Assembly: GCA_024401475.1 (NCBI GenBank)
Contig: JAKSKZ010000001.1
Coordinates: forward strand, 62,001-126,000
Length of the DNA stretch: 64,000 nt
Source: Paludibacteraceae bacterium
Lineage (GTDB): Bacteria > Bacteroidota > Bacteroidia > Bacteroidales > Paludibacteraceae
Direction: 5' to 3'
Of the stretch, positions 44,301 through 53,400 are shown piece by piece (within the stretch, counting starts at the first letter, position 1; each line of letters opens with the position of its first letter). The translations under genes were made by a program, and so were the position numbers. The notes beneath the pieces are model-generated. The model did no database searches. It saw only the letters and a program-made list of their open reading frames with translations, and was not told the origin of the DNA.

Positions 44301-47300
44301 TAGGATACAATAGTCCATCGCACGGATCATCCACAATTGGATTAGGCAATTTCAAAGCATTATAATCAACCGAACACTCTGTTGTTGCTGGAACTGTCTT
44401 TTCTGGATCAGGACATACTCCATGAGGATTAGGAGGCGTAACATCCTTAATTTCCAAATCTTGATAACATATCTTAATATTGTTCTCTGAATCCGTGAAT
44501 ACCCAAGAAATCAAATAAACAGTATCCTTCTTAAATGACTCTGGCAAGCCGACATAAGAAGAATCGACCAATGTCAAATAAGGAACACCCATGATCTTTC
44601 CATCACAATTATCCTTAGCTTCGCGAGTTCCCAACTTCTTCTTTACATATTCAAGAGAAGCGAAACAAGAATCAGGATCCAACTCAATAACAATAGGCAA
44701 CATATTACCACAATCAGGGAATACAGGAGCCATCGTGTCAAGTACGGTCACAACTTGAATACAAGAATCCTTGTTGTCTTGAGCATCCGCAAACACCCAA
44801 TGAATATACGTCACTCCCTTAGGATAAGCATCCGAGAAGACCTCTTTTCCATCTTTCACCATAACGCCACCCACTTCAATATAACGAGTACCAACACCCT
44901 TAATTGAATCTCCAGTAGGAGAACATGGATCATCTGCGATAACAGGAAGTGAAAGGCCAGCCTTTACCACCGCGTCAACTGTAGCTTCACAATTCTCGTC
45001 AGCATAAGCGGTGATTGGACCCAACTTACTACAATCCAAAATCGGAGCCAATGTATCCAACACGGTTATTGTCTGAACACAATAGCTAGAAATACCCGAC
45101 TCATCCGTAAGTTTCCATGTAATAGTAGTCTTACCCAATGGATAGTCTTGTTCAAAAGTATTAATTGTCTCTTCGCCAAATTTACGAGTCCAAGAAATTA
45201 CGATATCCTCTGGAGCCGTACAATTATCAGTAGCTTGCAAAGAATCCACATTAGGAATACGAACACCCACTTTTTGATAAGGAACCAAACAAGTTGTATC
45301 ACAATAGAACAACGATTCTTCGCCCCACTTACCACAATCTTTCTTAGGTGGGATTGTATCCAAAACAGTGAACTTAGTCACACAACTATCAAGGACACCC
45401 TTACCATTATCATAATACCAAACTATAATATGTCTTCCCTTTCCGAACGCGTCAGTTATACAAGAAGGCAATTCTGTGAAATTAGTCACCTTAAGAGGCA
45501 TTGTCTCTATTGGATCTTTTGCACAAACCGATTTATCCGGATTTCTATGATGAACCTCTTTTACAGGAACAACATCTGCAGACGTCAACAAATTCTCGCA
45601 TTCAAATGTTTCTGTCTTCCCAGCAACACTTTTCCAATTTTCATCCAAATAACTAATACGGCGCACCATATATGGATAACCCAACGTATCATATGTCTTT
45701 GACTGTTCAGCGCTCATGCCCAAAGATTGGTAATTATAGGAAGCACCAGAACAAGCATCGTATGTATATTTCACCTCTTTAAAATAAGGAATCGTTGCTG
45801 TCGGAACATCTTTCAAAGTAATATTCCACGTAACCAAGCAATTCTCATCCACATAAAGCGTTGTGTCCTTAGGACAGTCATTGGGTTGAGGTGCATCTTT
45901 TGAAGCAATAATCACCTTTTGACCACATTCCAATGTATCCTTCTTATTTCTTATCGTATCATTGTCAGTAATGAATCGATAAGTAACTTCTGTCAATCCA
46001 ACAGGGAATTTATGCTTCAAGAAATTATCAGCAGAGATTAGTGAATCTTTTGCAACAGCAATAACATCACCATTATCATCCACACAATCACCTGTAAACA
46101 AGATGTCCAATTTTACCGTTCCACAATATTTAGGATTAGGAACAGGCACAACCAACAAATCAGCCAATGCGTATTTTGTATCTGGGTTCGGTGCTTTTTG
46201 AGACTTAGCAGAAGCATAATGATATTGGAGTCCCGCTTTGTTCTCGTTTACCGAAGCTCTGATATCAGACAAAGAAGAACAATTAAACGGATCCTCCTCA
46301 TTCTTAACCGTTACGCTACTATGACAATATGTGGTAAGGCCTGACGGATCTGAATATTCCCACAATATATATGTCACACCCTTTTCGTACGGAGCATTCA
46401 AATCTACAGACATTGAATAATTAGAAGGTTTCAAGCCTGGATCTTCTGTTGGATTAATTTGGGAACGTCCAGCGTATTTACCTTCTATATATATAAGTGT
46501 ATCTACGAAATTCAAATCTCTCAATGGTTTAGGCTTCAATTCAGGGAAACCATCATGAGAACCAGGAACTGCCTTACAATCATTTTCCTTTGTAACAGTC
46601 AAATGATAATCAGTAATCTCGTCACAATTAATCTTTGGTGCAGTCGTATCAATTACAGCCCATTCGATTTGACATGAAGCCGATTTTCCACAACCATCCA
46701 CCAAATTATAACTAACCGTTCCCTTTCCAGCATAAAGATCGAACTTCAAGTTTTCCTTATTAGCCAATTGAGCTTTATGCAAAACAAATGTCGAATCTAC
46801 ATTATGAATTGCCTCAGCTCCCTTATAGCTAATCACTACATTCAATGCGGGATCATCGTCGCAACTTGTGGCATACTCCGGAATTGGAAGATAAACAACC
46901 GTATCCAATTGGGAAGACGACAACTCATAAGTAGTAGGAGCCGACAAGTTACTACAATCTATTGTCGGTGCATCTGTCGAATGAACATAGAATGTATCTT
47001 TCAATGTAGTACTACATCTCTTATTGACAACGTCCAATTGAATTGGGAAACTTGCGCCTACAGAATTACACAACGCAGTCTTTTCAAATCCATCAATATG
47101 AATAGTTCCATTGGCATCCATTGTTGCGCCTGTAAAATTCCATTGGTAACCTTCGATGAGTTCTTTGTTTTGCAAAATCACCGTATCATTGGCATAGGCA
47201 GCACAAATAGAGTCCTCACCTCGCAAAGTGACGAAGTTCAACGTAGAGACGTTCGGCTTGTCATAAATCCAAATGCTCATAGAATCCGAACCTATTGATT

Positions 47301-48990
47301 TATCAGAAACAACACCCGAACTAATCTTATGAACATCAACGATTACCGTGTAGCTTGTATCCTTACCAAAGGCATCACTCATCTTCGCACCCTCGTCCAC
47401 ACGAACAGTAGCCGATAACTTATCAGGAGCTGTTGTTATAGAAACTTTAGTAACGTCACTATTGGATTTATCTGGCGACTCGATTCTCCATTTGAATGTA
47501 TAATCCACATCCAAATCGCCCATCCACGACAAGGTTTCAGGATTTCGAGCTTTAAATGTCTGAGTAAAAGGAAACTCAGTCACACAAACATTTTCACTGC
47601 CATCAATTCCAGGGCCAGGGACAATACAATTACGACCAACCAAAGTGAACCGAATCGGTTCATTTGAAGATTTTGCATTTTCTACCGTATAATAGAACGT
47701 TCCAGAAGACAACATCTTAATATCCACCTTGCTTTTGCCACCCATTGCATTGGTATGATATACAATCTCATTTTTCTCCATATTCCAAGGGACAACCTGA
47801 GTATATGTATTATCTGTATATCTTTTCCAAACATACTCTGCGTCATAAGAGAAACCTGCCGCATTTACTGTAATAGAGTCATCAATACAAGCCGAACGTG
47901 GAGTTACACAAACAGACTCTGACTCTGCACTAATGTAGTCCACAGCAAGCGTTGCACAATCTGGGAATTGCTCAAAACGTGGGGTAAATGTAAAATATTC
48001 CAAAGCATTAACCGTTTCCAAATAACCATAATAGACCATTTCGAAACGATACACATTCTTTTCTCCCACTTTTTTATGATTTTGATGATACTCTCTTAAA
48101 ATAGTTCCAAATTCATATTTTGCAGCATCACCTCCGTTTTGAACGACAACGGAATCAATAATAGCATTCGAATAATCATCTATCATTCGAATATTCATCA
48201 AGTCTTGTGTTGCATTACCATGCAAAGTACGCGCAATCAACTTGGCAGAGGACTGAATTTGGCAATCCTCCTCTGGCATAATCAAGTAAAATCGCATCGT
48301 AAAATTGTAATTCTTCTTATTAAACTTCTCCTTAGAGAACCTTATCGTAAAGAAGTCATCGTTTACATGCTCTTTAACATAGAAATTATTATTCGGATTA
48401 ACACCCAAAGAGTCATCAATTCGAAGATTTACATCCAAATCTTTTTGGTTCTTAATAACACCATCTTTAGATTCAAATTTGATGTCTTGCTCCGAGAAAT
48501 ACTCTTCCAAACCTGCTGGCGGTTTTTGAGTCCAATCAATATGGTCAGCACCATTAAGAAGGTTAAAGTCCGTACCACCAAAGTATTCACCAGTCGTTGT
48601 CTGGTGGCAAACTTTCAATTCACAAGAAGAAGACAACTTAACCTCGTATACATCACTGGTAACTATAGGTTTTGCCTCTTCTTGACACTCTACCTTAACA
48701 TACAAATCATTATTGGGCATCTCTTCAACAGCAAAGCTATTACTGTTGAACACACCTTTTTTCACCCAATCTTCGCCTTCCATCAGATACCAAGTATAGG
48801 TAACTGGCTTTTCAAAATGCTTCGATGCCACCGCCGTAAAAGACAATGGATCGCCAGGACACGCATCCATCTGATCCGAATTAATGGTCACAGTATAATC
48901 CTGAGCTAACACCTCAACTTGGAAAGATAACAATAAAGTGAAAATATAGAATATCTTCACCATAAGGCCCCTATAATCCAATAGTTTCAT
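41386..48990 (-). CDS. Giant CHU_C-type T9SS cargo with HYR-like repeats
   Basis: A 2534-residue secreted protein. After a signal peptide (MVKIFYIF... from Met10, ending VLAQ) come Ig-like and lectin-like segments (about 30-360). From about residue 700 to 2100 there are roughly a dozen HYR-like repeats, each ending in a phrase such as VLDTxAPxxxDC or INDMVPPTLICP with a Cys pair. The C-terminus is CHU_C (MDKLPTAFTPFNVDGMND, then GVYFYDVQLNTRSFQGT), the type B T9SS signal. HYR modules are extended adhesive domains, so this is probably a long surface fibre. ATGs at 48990 and 48963 are possible; an AGGGG stretch before the second makes it plausible. Confidence 0.9.
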   Translation of the reverse strand: MKLLDYRGLMVKIFYIFTLLLSFQVEVLAQDYTVTINSDQMDACPGDPLSFTAVASKHFEKPVTYTWYLMEGEDWVKKGVFNSNSFAVEEMPNNDLYVKVECQEEAKPIVTSDVYEVKLSSSCELKVCHQTTTGEYFGGTDFNLLNGADHIDWTQKPPAGLEEYFSEQDIKFESKDGVIKNQKDLDVNLRIDDSLGVNPNNNFYVKEHVNDDFFTIRFSKEKFNKKNYNFTMRFYLIMPEEDCQIQSSAKLIARTLHGNATQDLMNIRMIDDYSNAIIDSVVVQNGGDAAKYEFGTILREYHQNHKKVGEKNVYRFEMVYYGYLETVNALEYFTFTPRFEQFPDCATLAVDYISAESESVCVTPRSACIDDSITVNAAGFSYDAEYVWKRYTDNTYTQVVPWNMEKNEIVYHTNAMGGKSKVDIKMLSSGTFYYTVENAKSSNEPIRFTLVGRNCIVPGPGIDGSENVCVTEFPFTQTFKARNPETLSWMGDLDVDYTFKWRIESPDKSNSDVTKVSITTAPDKLSATVRVDEGAKMSDAFGKDTSYTVIVDVHKISSGVVSDKSIGSDSMSIWIYDKPNVSTLNFVTLRGEDSICAAYANDTVILQNKELIEGYQWNFTGATMDANGTIHIDGFEKTALCNSVGASFPIQLDVVNKRCSTTLKDTFYVHSTDAPTIDCSNLSAPTTYELSSSQLDTVVYLPIPEYATSCDDDPALNVVISYKGAEAIHNVDSTFVLHKAQLANKENLKFDLYAGKGTVSYNLVDGCGKSASCQIEWAVIDTTAPKINCDEITDYHLTVTKENDCKAVPGSHDGFPELKPKPLRDLNFVDTLIYIEGKYAGRSQINPTEDPGLKPSNYSMSVDLNAPYEKGVTYILWEYSDPSGLTTYCHSSVTVKNEEDPFNCSSLSDIRASVNENKAGLQYHYASAKSQKAPNPDTKYALADLLVVPVPNPKYCGTVKLDILFTGDCVDDNGDVIAVAKDSLISADNFLKHKFPVGLTEVTYRFITDNDTIRNKKDTLECGQKVIIASKDAPQPNDCPKDTTLYVDENCLVTWNITLKDVPTATIPYFKEVKYTYDACSGASYNYQSLGMSAEQSKTYDTLGYPYMVRRISYLDENWKSVAGKTETFECENLLTSADVVPVKEVHHRNPDKSVCAKDPIETMPLKVTNFTELPSCITDAFGKGRHIIVWYYDNGKGVLDSCVTKFTVLDTIPPKKDCGKWGEESLFYCDTTCLVPYQKVGVRIPNVDSLQATDNCTAPEDIVISWTRKFGEETINTFEQDYPLGKTTITWKLTDESGISSYCVQTITVLDTLAPILDCSKLGPITAYADENCEATVDAVVKAGLSLPVIADDPCSPTGDSIKGVGTRYIEVGGVMVKDGKEVFSDAYPKGVTYIHWVFADAQDNKDSCIQVVTVLDTMAPVFPDCGNMLPIVIELDPDSCFASLEYVKKKLGTREAKDNCDGKIMGVPYLTLVDSSYVGLPESFKKDTVYLISWVFTDSENNIKICYQDLEIKDVTPPNPHGVCPDPEKTVPATTECSVDYNALKLPNPIVDDPCDGLLYPKVIARVSQKDGSVIVYQDEELKSARYPVGTHRFVWVYTDNAGLQDSCVMNLTVSDSVALELSDCDVDKQKVVTLPAGQCSLKASELSKYIKFPSAWDLCDEEFVNYRIERRFNGELVVDEDGKPIVWDSQDFPLGQTDIRWIFTDKLGVMKDSCDKSLILKTELFDCNTLQPVVTVDLLENYYATPDEVRAAGLVTPQIEIDTCNAATISFSRSDNLTENDNYQIGKTDVYWTFDYVFGDQKICTQVVQINDMVPPTLICPPLSDVTFECYGEIPTPYQSFEEFQAAGGSISDMKKYKEGTFGYEESDRGAAPCDYHLIRTYFVQDVRDSIISCSQEFIIHDITAPVISTMLDTIVISCDQEIPTADTIVVKATDNCTPDDKIKIELSITNDRSLNPRSCDYNNYKIYRSWTATDSCGNVSRPLVQVVMVVDTTAPKFNLPEDWRDTVLANNIKNCEKDVPVLSDMVKKFISDECTDIEDIKVWQNPSAGTKISEITTVFIYAEDLCGNRDSLSVVVYLDAIKKNVDLKANSLVLCGSDTASINLWSQQVRLAVGEVTIEDMNQITTVPSIFTYDCYRGHISESTLVYSNNKHTYADRFSNPNPVVADSIFKSRVNLRKKDQSDYYYFVAMDTLTQCMDTAVAYLTIYERPRLAMLSDTFYHCENDTLDVDGLFFDHKVCLDDMGMEITKSGWTIGGVDYEAGTPVPFVGKPQQMYYFAENECGRSTTYDSYFTYCGEIPLTKEDSLALVGSENDLKLWRRDELHSKDSIVFIVNQRYKSDSIFFTPVSALPYNSVWVGDEVTFKVSSPYKPAFYMWMEVDGKYDGVHADAFDKYGQRLDSLTTDAEDVLLYLDEVNPKNEFKYVSQDSSLFYVLIGDGVCPAMPSNVFGLNVMDKLPTAFTPFNVDGMNDYFMKGRKVTIFDRYGQRVFEGNDGWNGTTPGGRVDPGVYFYDVQLNTRSFQGTIEVVYMK

Positions 48991-49442
48991 AATTTGTATT
49001 TTTGTTTTTACGTTTTCTTACTAATGCAATAGATGATGTAATTTCAACAAAAAAAAGATTATAATAGGAGTTTAAACATACAATTTAGCATATCTAATCT
49101 ACTTTTCAATGGTACACATAGGCTTAGGATTCAAAATCCAGATCTAAATAGAGGAAACATTTTATCAAACACAACTCTCATTCGACAAAAAAACAACCAA
49201 TAGGACAAAAACATTTCCGATATTTAGGCTGGCTTTGGTATAGTTATTGCATATGAACAATATGAGAAACCTAAGCAATCGCCCAACAACACAAAATCAA
49301 CAACACTTTGAAGCATTCAACTTCAACAATCTCTTTTTTTCAGTACTATCTTTACGTCTACAAAAATACAACTTTCTTAGATAGTATGAAAGTTTTCATC
49401 ACTTTTCTTCATTACAAAATCAAAATCAACAGATTTATCCAA
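48991..49442. other. Gene-free region between the giant protein and the second PorP/SprF gene
   Basis: No conserved coding frame is seen. On the plus strand TGGTATA-N4-TTGCA at 49236-49251 fits the sigma54 consensus, with GG and GC ten bases apart. It is followed by a 40-codon open frame from 49262 that I do not consider proven. Confidence 0.4.
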
Positions 49443-50420
49443 TTACCAATAAGTAACAGGACAAGGATATTTTTCTGTTTTCTTATATACATAGATGAAA
49501 TTTATTTCATGCGACCATGACCCATTCTTTTTTGATGACGTAAACAAATCATATACATAATATACTTGTAATCCTTTAAAATGTCCACCCAACATAAAAG
49601 CTAATATATTGACCCCATCCAAATTATTCTTGTCTGAGACTCCCAGCACCAAAGGATCCCACGCAACACCGACTCCGGCATTCAACTGCTGGTATACATC
49701 TTGATTCTGATAACTCACGTTAGAAAAGAAATAGTTATCAGACAAGTCCGCCCTGCCCCACAAACCATTTCCATATTGTAAATCTTGGAAGAAACTAAGA
49801 TGACCGACAAACTTTCGTTTTAGTACGTTATCCTCCAACTCGACAAATCCATTGCTTGGCTCGGCTATATGATAACAAGAGGCTCCAACCGTAAGTCTAT
49901 TTTGTATGACAAAAGCAGCACCTGCTGAAAAATCAAAAAAAGTACGTGAATCATTATCAAACGACTCCAAAGTTTCCAAAGTTGGCTTCCTTGAATTTCT
50001 ATCATATTGGTCGCCATATTTTATTCGATCCCAACCGAATTGATTGATAAACATTGTAGCCTGCAAACCTAAGCGAAGGAACATTTCATCTTGCACTTTC
50101 ATAGTATGAGCATAGACTAACGACAGTTCATTAACACTATAGACACTGCTAGCCATATTATCATAAGAATACGAAAATCCGACCGAACACATTTGCTTAT
50201 AGAAGTTCTGATCGTAGGATGCTCGAAATGTATGATAATTATTACCTAAAGCCATCCATTGTTGACGATAATTCAATCCTACACGAACCGCATTTGCATT
50301 TCCTGCCAAAGCTGGATTGAGGCTAAACGGAGTCAAATTATGATTGACCATCGTATAGTCTTGCGCCAATACGTTCCATGTGCATATGTTCACTAAGAAC
50401 AAAAACAACCACTTTTTCAT
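49443..50420 (-). CDS. PorP/SprF family outer-membrane protein, second copy
   Basis: A 325-residue PorP/SprF protein with a signal peptide (1-19, ending VLA) and the family start QDYTMVNHNLTPFSLNPALAG. The barrel has typical strands such as VRVGLNYRQQWMALGNNYHT and FRLGLQ-like LRLGLQATMFINQ. It follows the 1516-residue CHU_C gene by 15 bases on the same strand. By analogy with SprB-SprF it should assist secretion or attachment of that protein. It is longer than the first copy and differs in sequence, so the two are not recent duplicates. Confidence 0.9.
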   Translation of the reverse strand: MKKWLFLFLVNICTWNVLAQDYTMVNHNLTPFSLNPALAGNANAVRVGLNYRQQWMALGNNYHTFRASYDQNFYKQMCSVGFSYSYDNMASSVYSVNELSLVYAHTMKVQDEMFLRLGLQATMFINQFGWDRIKYGDQYDRNSRKPTLETLESFDNDSRTFFDFSAGAAFVIQNRLTVGASCYHIAEPSNGFVELEDNVLKRKFVGHLSFFQDLQYGNGLWGRADLSDNYFFSNVSYQNQDVYQQLNAGVGVAWDPLVLGVSDKNNLDGVNILAFMLGGHFKGLQVYYVYDLFTSSKKNGSWSHEINFIYVYKKTEKYPCPVTYW

Positions 50421-50435
50421 CTCGCCTTATAAACT

Positions 50436-53400
50436 TTAACGGATTAATGAAACAAAACCTTTTCGCTCGCCATCTTTATTGATTCCCATGTAATGGCTCT
50501 TATAGTTTACGACCCATCCATAAACACCCCAAGGACATGGCTCTCCATTGATCGTACCATCCCATTCGTCATTGATGCTATTTCCGGTAAAGACAATTTC
50601 GCCCATACGATTATAGATAATAAAATGGAAATCATCCATATACTCTCCCCCATAGAATTTGAATGTGTCATTTAGTTCATCTCCATTCGGAGTGAAACCT
50701 TCTGGCCCCCAAAAATCCATCCATGTATAAACTGACGCTCTGCCATTATATACACATCCAAACTTGTCAACTGCATGAACTTTCACTTCAAAAGAATCTG
50801 CTTTTGTCGGATCATAATAGTGAGAAGTGCTAACACCATGAACATCTTCCGAACCATCACCTGGCTCCCAAGTCCAAACGCCATCCTTAGGAGAAACTCC
50901 TACAAATCGGACATTAGAACTTCCGACTTCTATAAAACTAGGAGCAACCGTGAAATCAATCTCTTCGCGTGGCATCATCTCCATCTCTCGCTCCGTCCTT
51001 CCTATACAACCGAAGACATCAATACCCTCTACTTTTATCAATGTTGGTTCTTCAATTGTCGCCACTAAATTCGACGTGAATCCATTCATTGCTACACTCT
51101 CATTATATGGTTCACTTGACCATTTATACAAAGATGCACCATGAGCAGAAAGACGAATCGTATCTGGCATATCCAAACAACCCGACTGAGTTCCCTTTTC
51201 TATTGTAATCAAAGGTGCTGGGCGAACCTTTACAATATGGCTCGTACTTGACGTACATCCATATTCGTTTGTCCCATAAACTGTATATTCAGCAGTTGAA
51301 CTGGTGATATGAGATATGGACGAAGTCTCATCTCCTGTATTCCATTTATACTTTTCCGCACCTGAAGCATATATGGAGAAAGAATCGCCTAAACAAACAG
51401 CCGTATCTCCAGATATGAACAATGAAGGTGGGGTCAACACCACAATTTGAATATCTATTGTAGAAGGACAATTACCCACATCACTACCTGTCATACGAAC
51501 CACCATATTATTTTCAGGCTTAACATTAAACGAAGCACCCGTACCTTGATTAACTCCATCATCCCACGAATACATCAAAGCACCTCTGCCTTGGATAGTC
51601 GTCAACTCCCCTTGACAAACAGTAGTCTTCCCCTCGAATGACAAAGTTGGAGGATCTATCAAAGAAACCGTATGAGTGGCAGACGATTTACAGCCATACT
51701 TATTTTCACCCACGACATCAAAAACTGTGCTTTCCAAAATAGTAGGCGTAATGATAGAGCCGAAACTACCATTCGACCATACGAAGTTTGAAGTCTCATT
51801 ATTCGCATCATACGCCTCGATTTTCACCATTGATTCAACACACGCTTTGGCATCTCCTTTAGTATAGATCATCGGACGAGGATTCACTTTTATTGGCACC
51901 GTAATCATCGCTTCGCAACCCTCATCTGAATATCCATACAAAGTATAATTAGAAGAGGCCGCAGGTATAAAATTTATAGTATCCTTCTTCTCTCCATTTC
52001 CCCATTGATAATGATGAGCTCCATGCGCTACCAAAGTTGCCAAGCTATCAGGACAGACACCCGTTATGGCAGTACCAGAAGCCCACAACGAAGGAACAGG
52101 CAAAACCCTAACAGGTATCAACAAGTCAGAGGAACAACCATTAATGCTTCCCGTAACTTTCAACTCTGCATCCGAAGTCAAAACCTCACTGAAAACTGAA
52201 GTTCCATTTCCATTGTGCCATAAATAGGTATTTGCACCGGAAACAGTCACCGTCAATATAGAACCCGAACAAACAGCTGTTTCGCCAGTATAAGACAATA
52301 CCGGTTTCTCTTTTTGGGTGATATGCCAAGAAGCTGTTGTTTCGCATCCATTTTCATCAACTCCCCTCACCACCAATTGTTCATCTTTCGTTATGACTAA
52401 CGAAACAGATGGACCATACGCATTGTTGCTCCAAAAGAATTCTTTGGCACCAGAAGCTGTGACTTTTGCAATATCACCGTCACAAGCAGCTGCATCTCCC
52501 GACAATTTCAAGGTAGGAGATTCGTTTACAACCACCTTAATATCACTAGTCCCGACACATCCACCCTCTGCGGTTGTACCCACCACAGAATATTCTGACG
52601 TTGAGAAAGGGAATACGACGATCGAATCAGCCTCGCTTGAATTATTCCATTTGTAAGCATCCGCTCCTCTTGCCCTTAAAATCGCAGAATCCCCTTTACA
52701 TAGCACCGCAGATGAAGCATCAATCCATACATAAGGAACATTCAAAATTTTCACAGAAAATTCTGCCCTACCCTTACAATTATTAGAATAACCCTCTACC
52801 CAATAGGTCGTATCTTGCGTTGGTACACGAGTAATAGTCGTTGTCCCTTCAGTTCCATCATACCACATTACATTTGAACTGACTCCTGACACCGTCATTT
52901 TAGCCGGACGACCTTCACACACGACAGAGTCTCCCATTATTTTCAATTCAGGAAGAGGTTTTACCTTTACAGTTATAGATTGAGGCAAAGATTTACATGA
53001 CAACGAGTCCACACAAGAGACCGTATATGTAGTAGTGCTATCAGGCATAACCGCACGTTCCTTTCCACTAAACAAATCTGACCAAACGTATGTAACAGGT
53101 CCGTTGGAAGAAACAACATTCGCTGTCAGCGTTGTCATGTCACCCTTGCATATAGGGCCTTCGTTCGTCACCGAAACGACAGGCAATGGGTCCAAACGAA
53201 CAAAAACACTCTTTGTAGTTGAACAACCATTCTTATACGTACCCGTAACAGTATATTCTGTATCATCTTTCAATGGACGAGCCCTCATGACAGGAGTCGT
53301 GGCTCCCGTATTCCATACATAAGAGATGTTATCCCCTGTAGTATATGAGCGAGCAGTCAATTCCACTGTATCATTTAAACAAACACGTTGGTCACCCATA

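Noticed and set aside
48139-48909. A 256-codon plus-strand open frame inside the giant T9SS gene
   Set aside because: It is antisense to a clearly coding region and its composition is that of a mirror frame of an AT-rich repeat protein.
49262-49384. A 40-codon plus-strand frame downstream of the sigma54-like motif
   Set aside because: It has low-complexity Asn/Gln/Phe-rich content and no ribosome site; chance is the simplest explanation.
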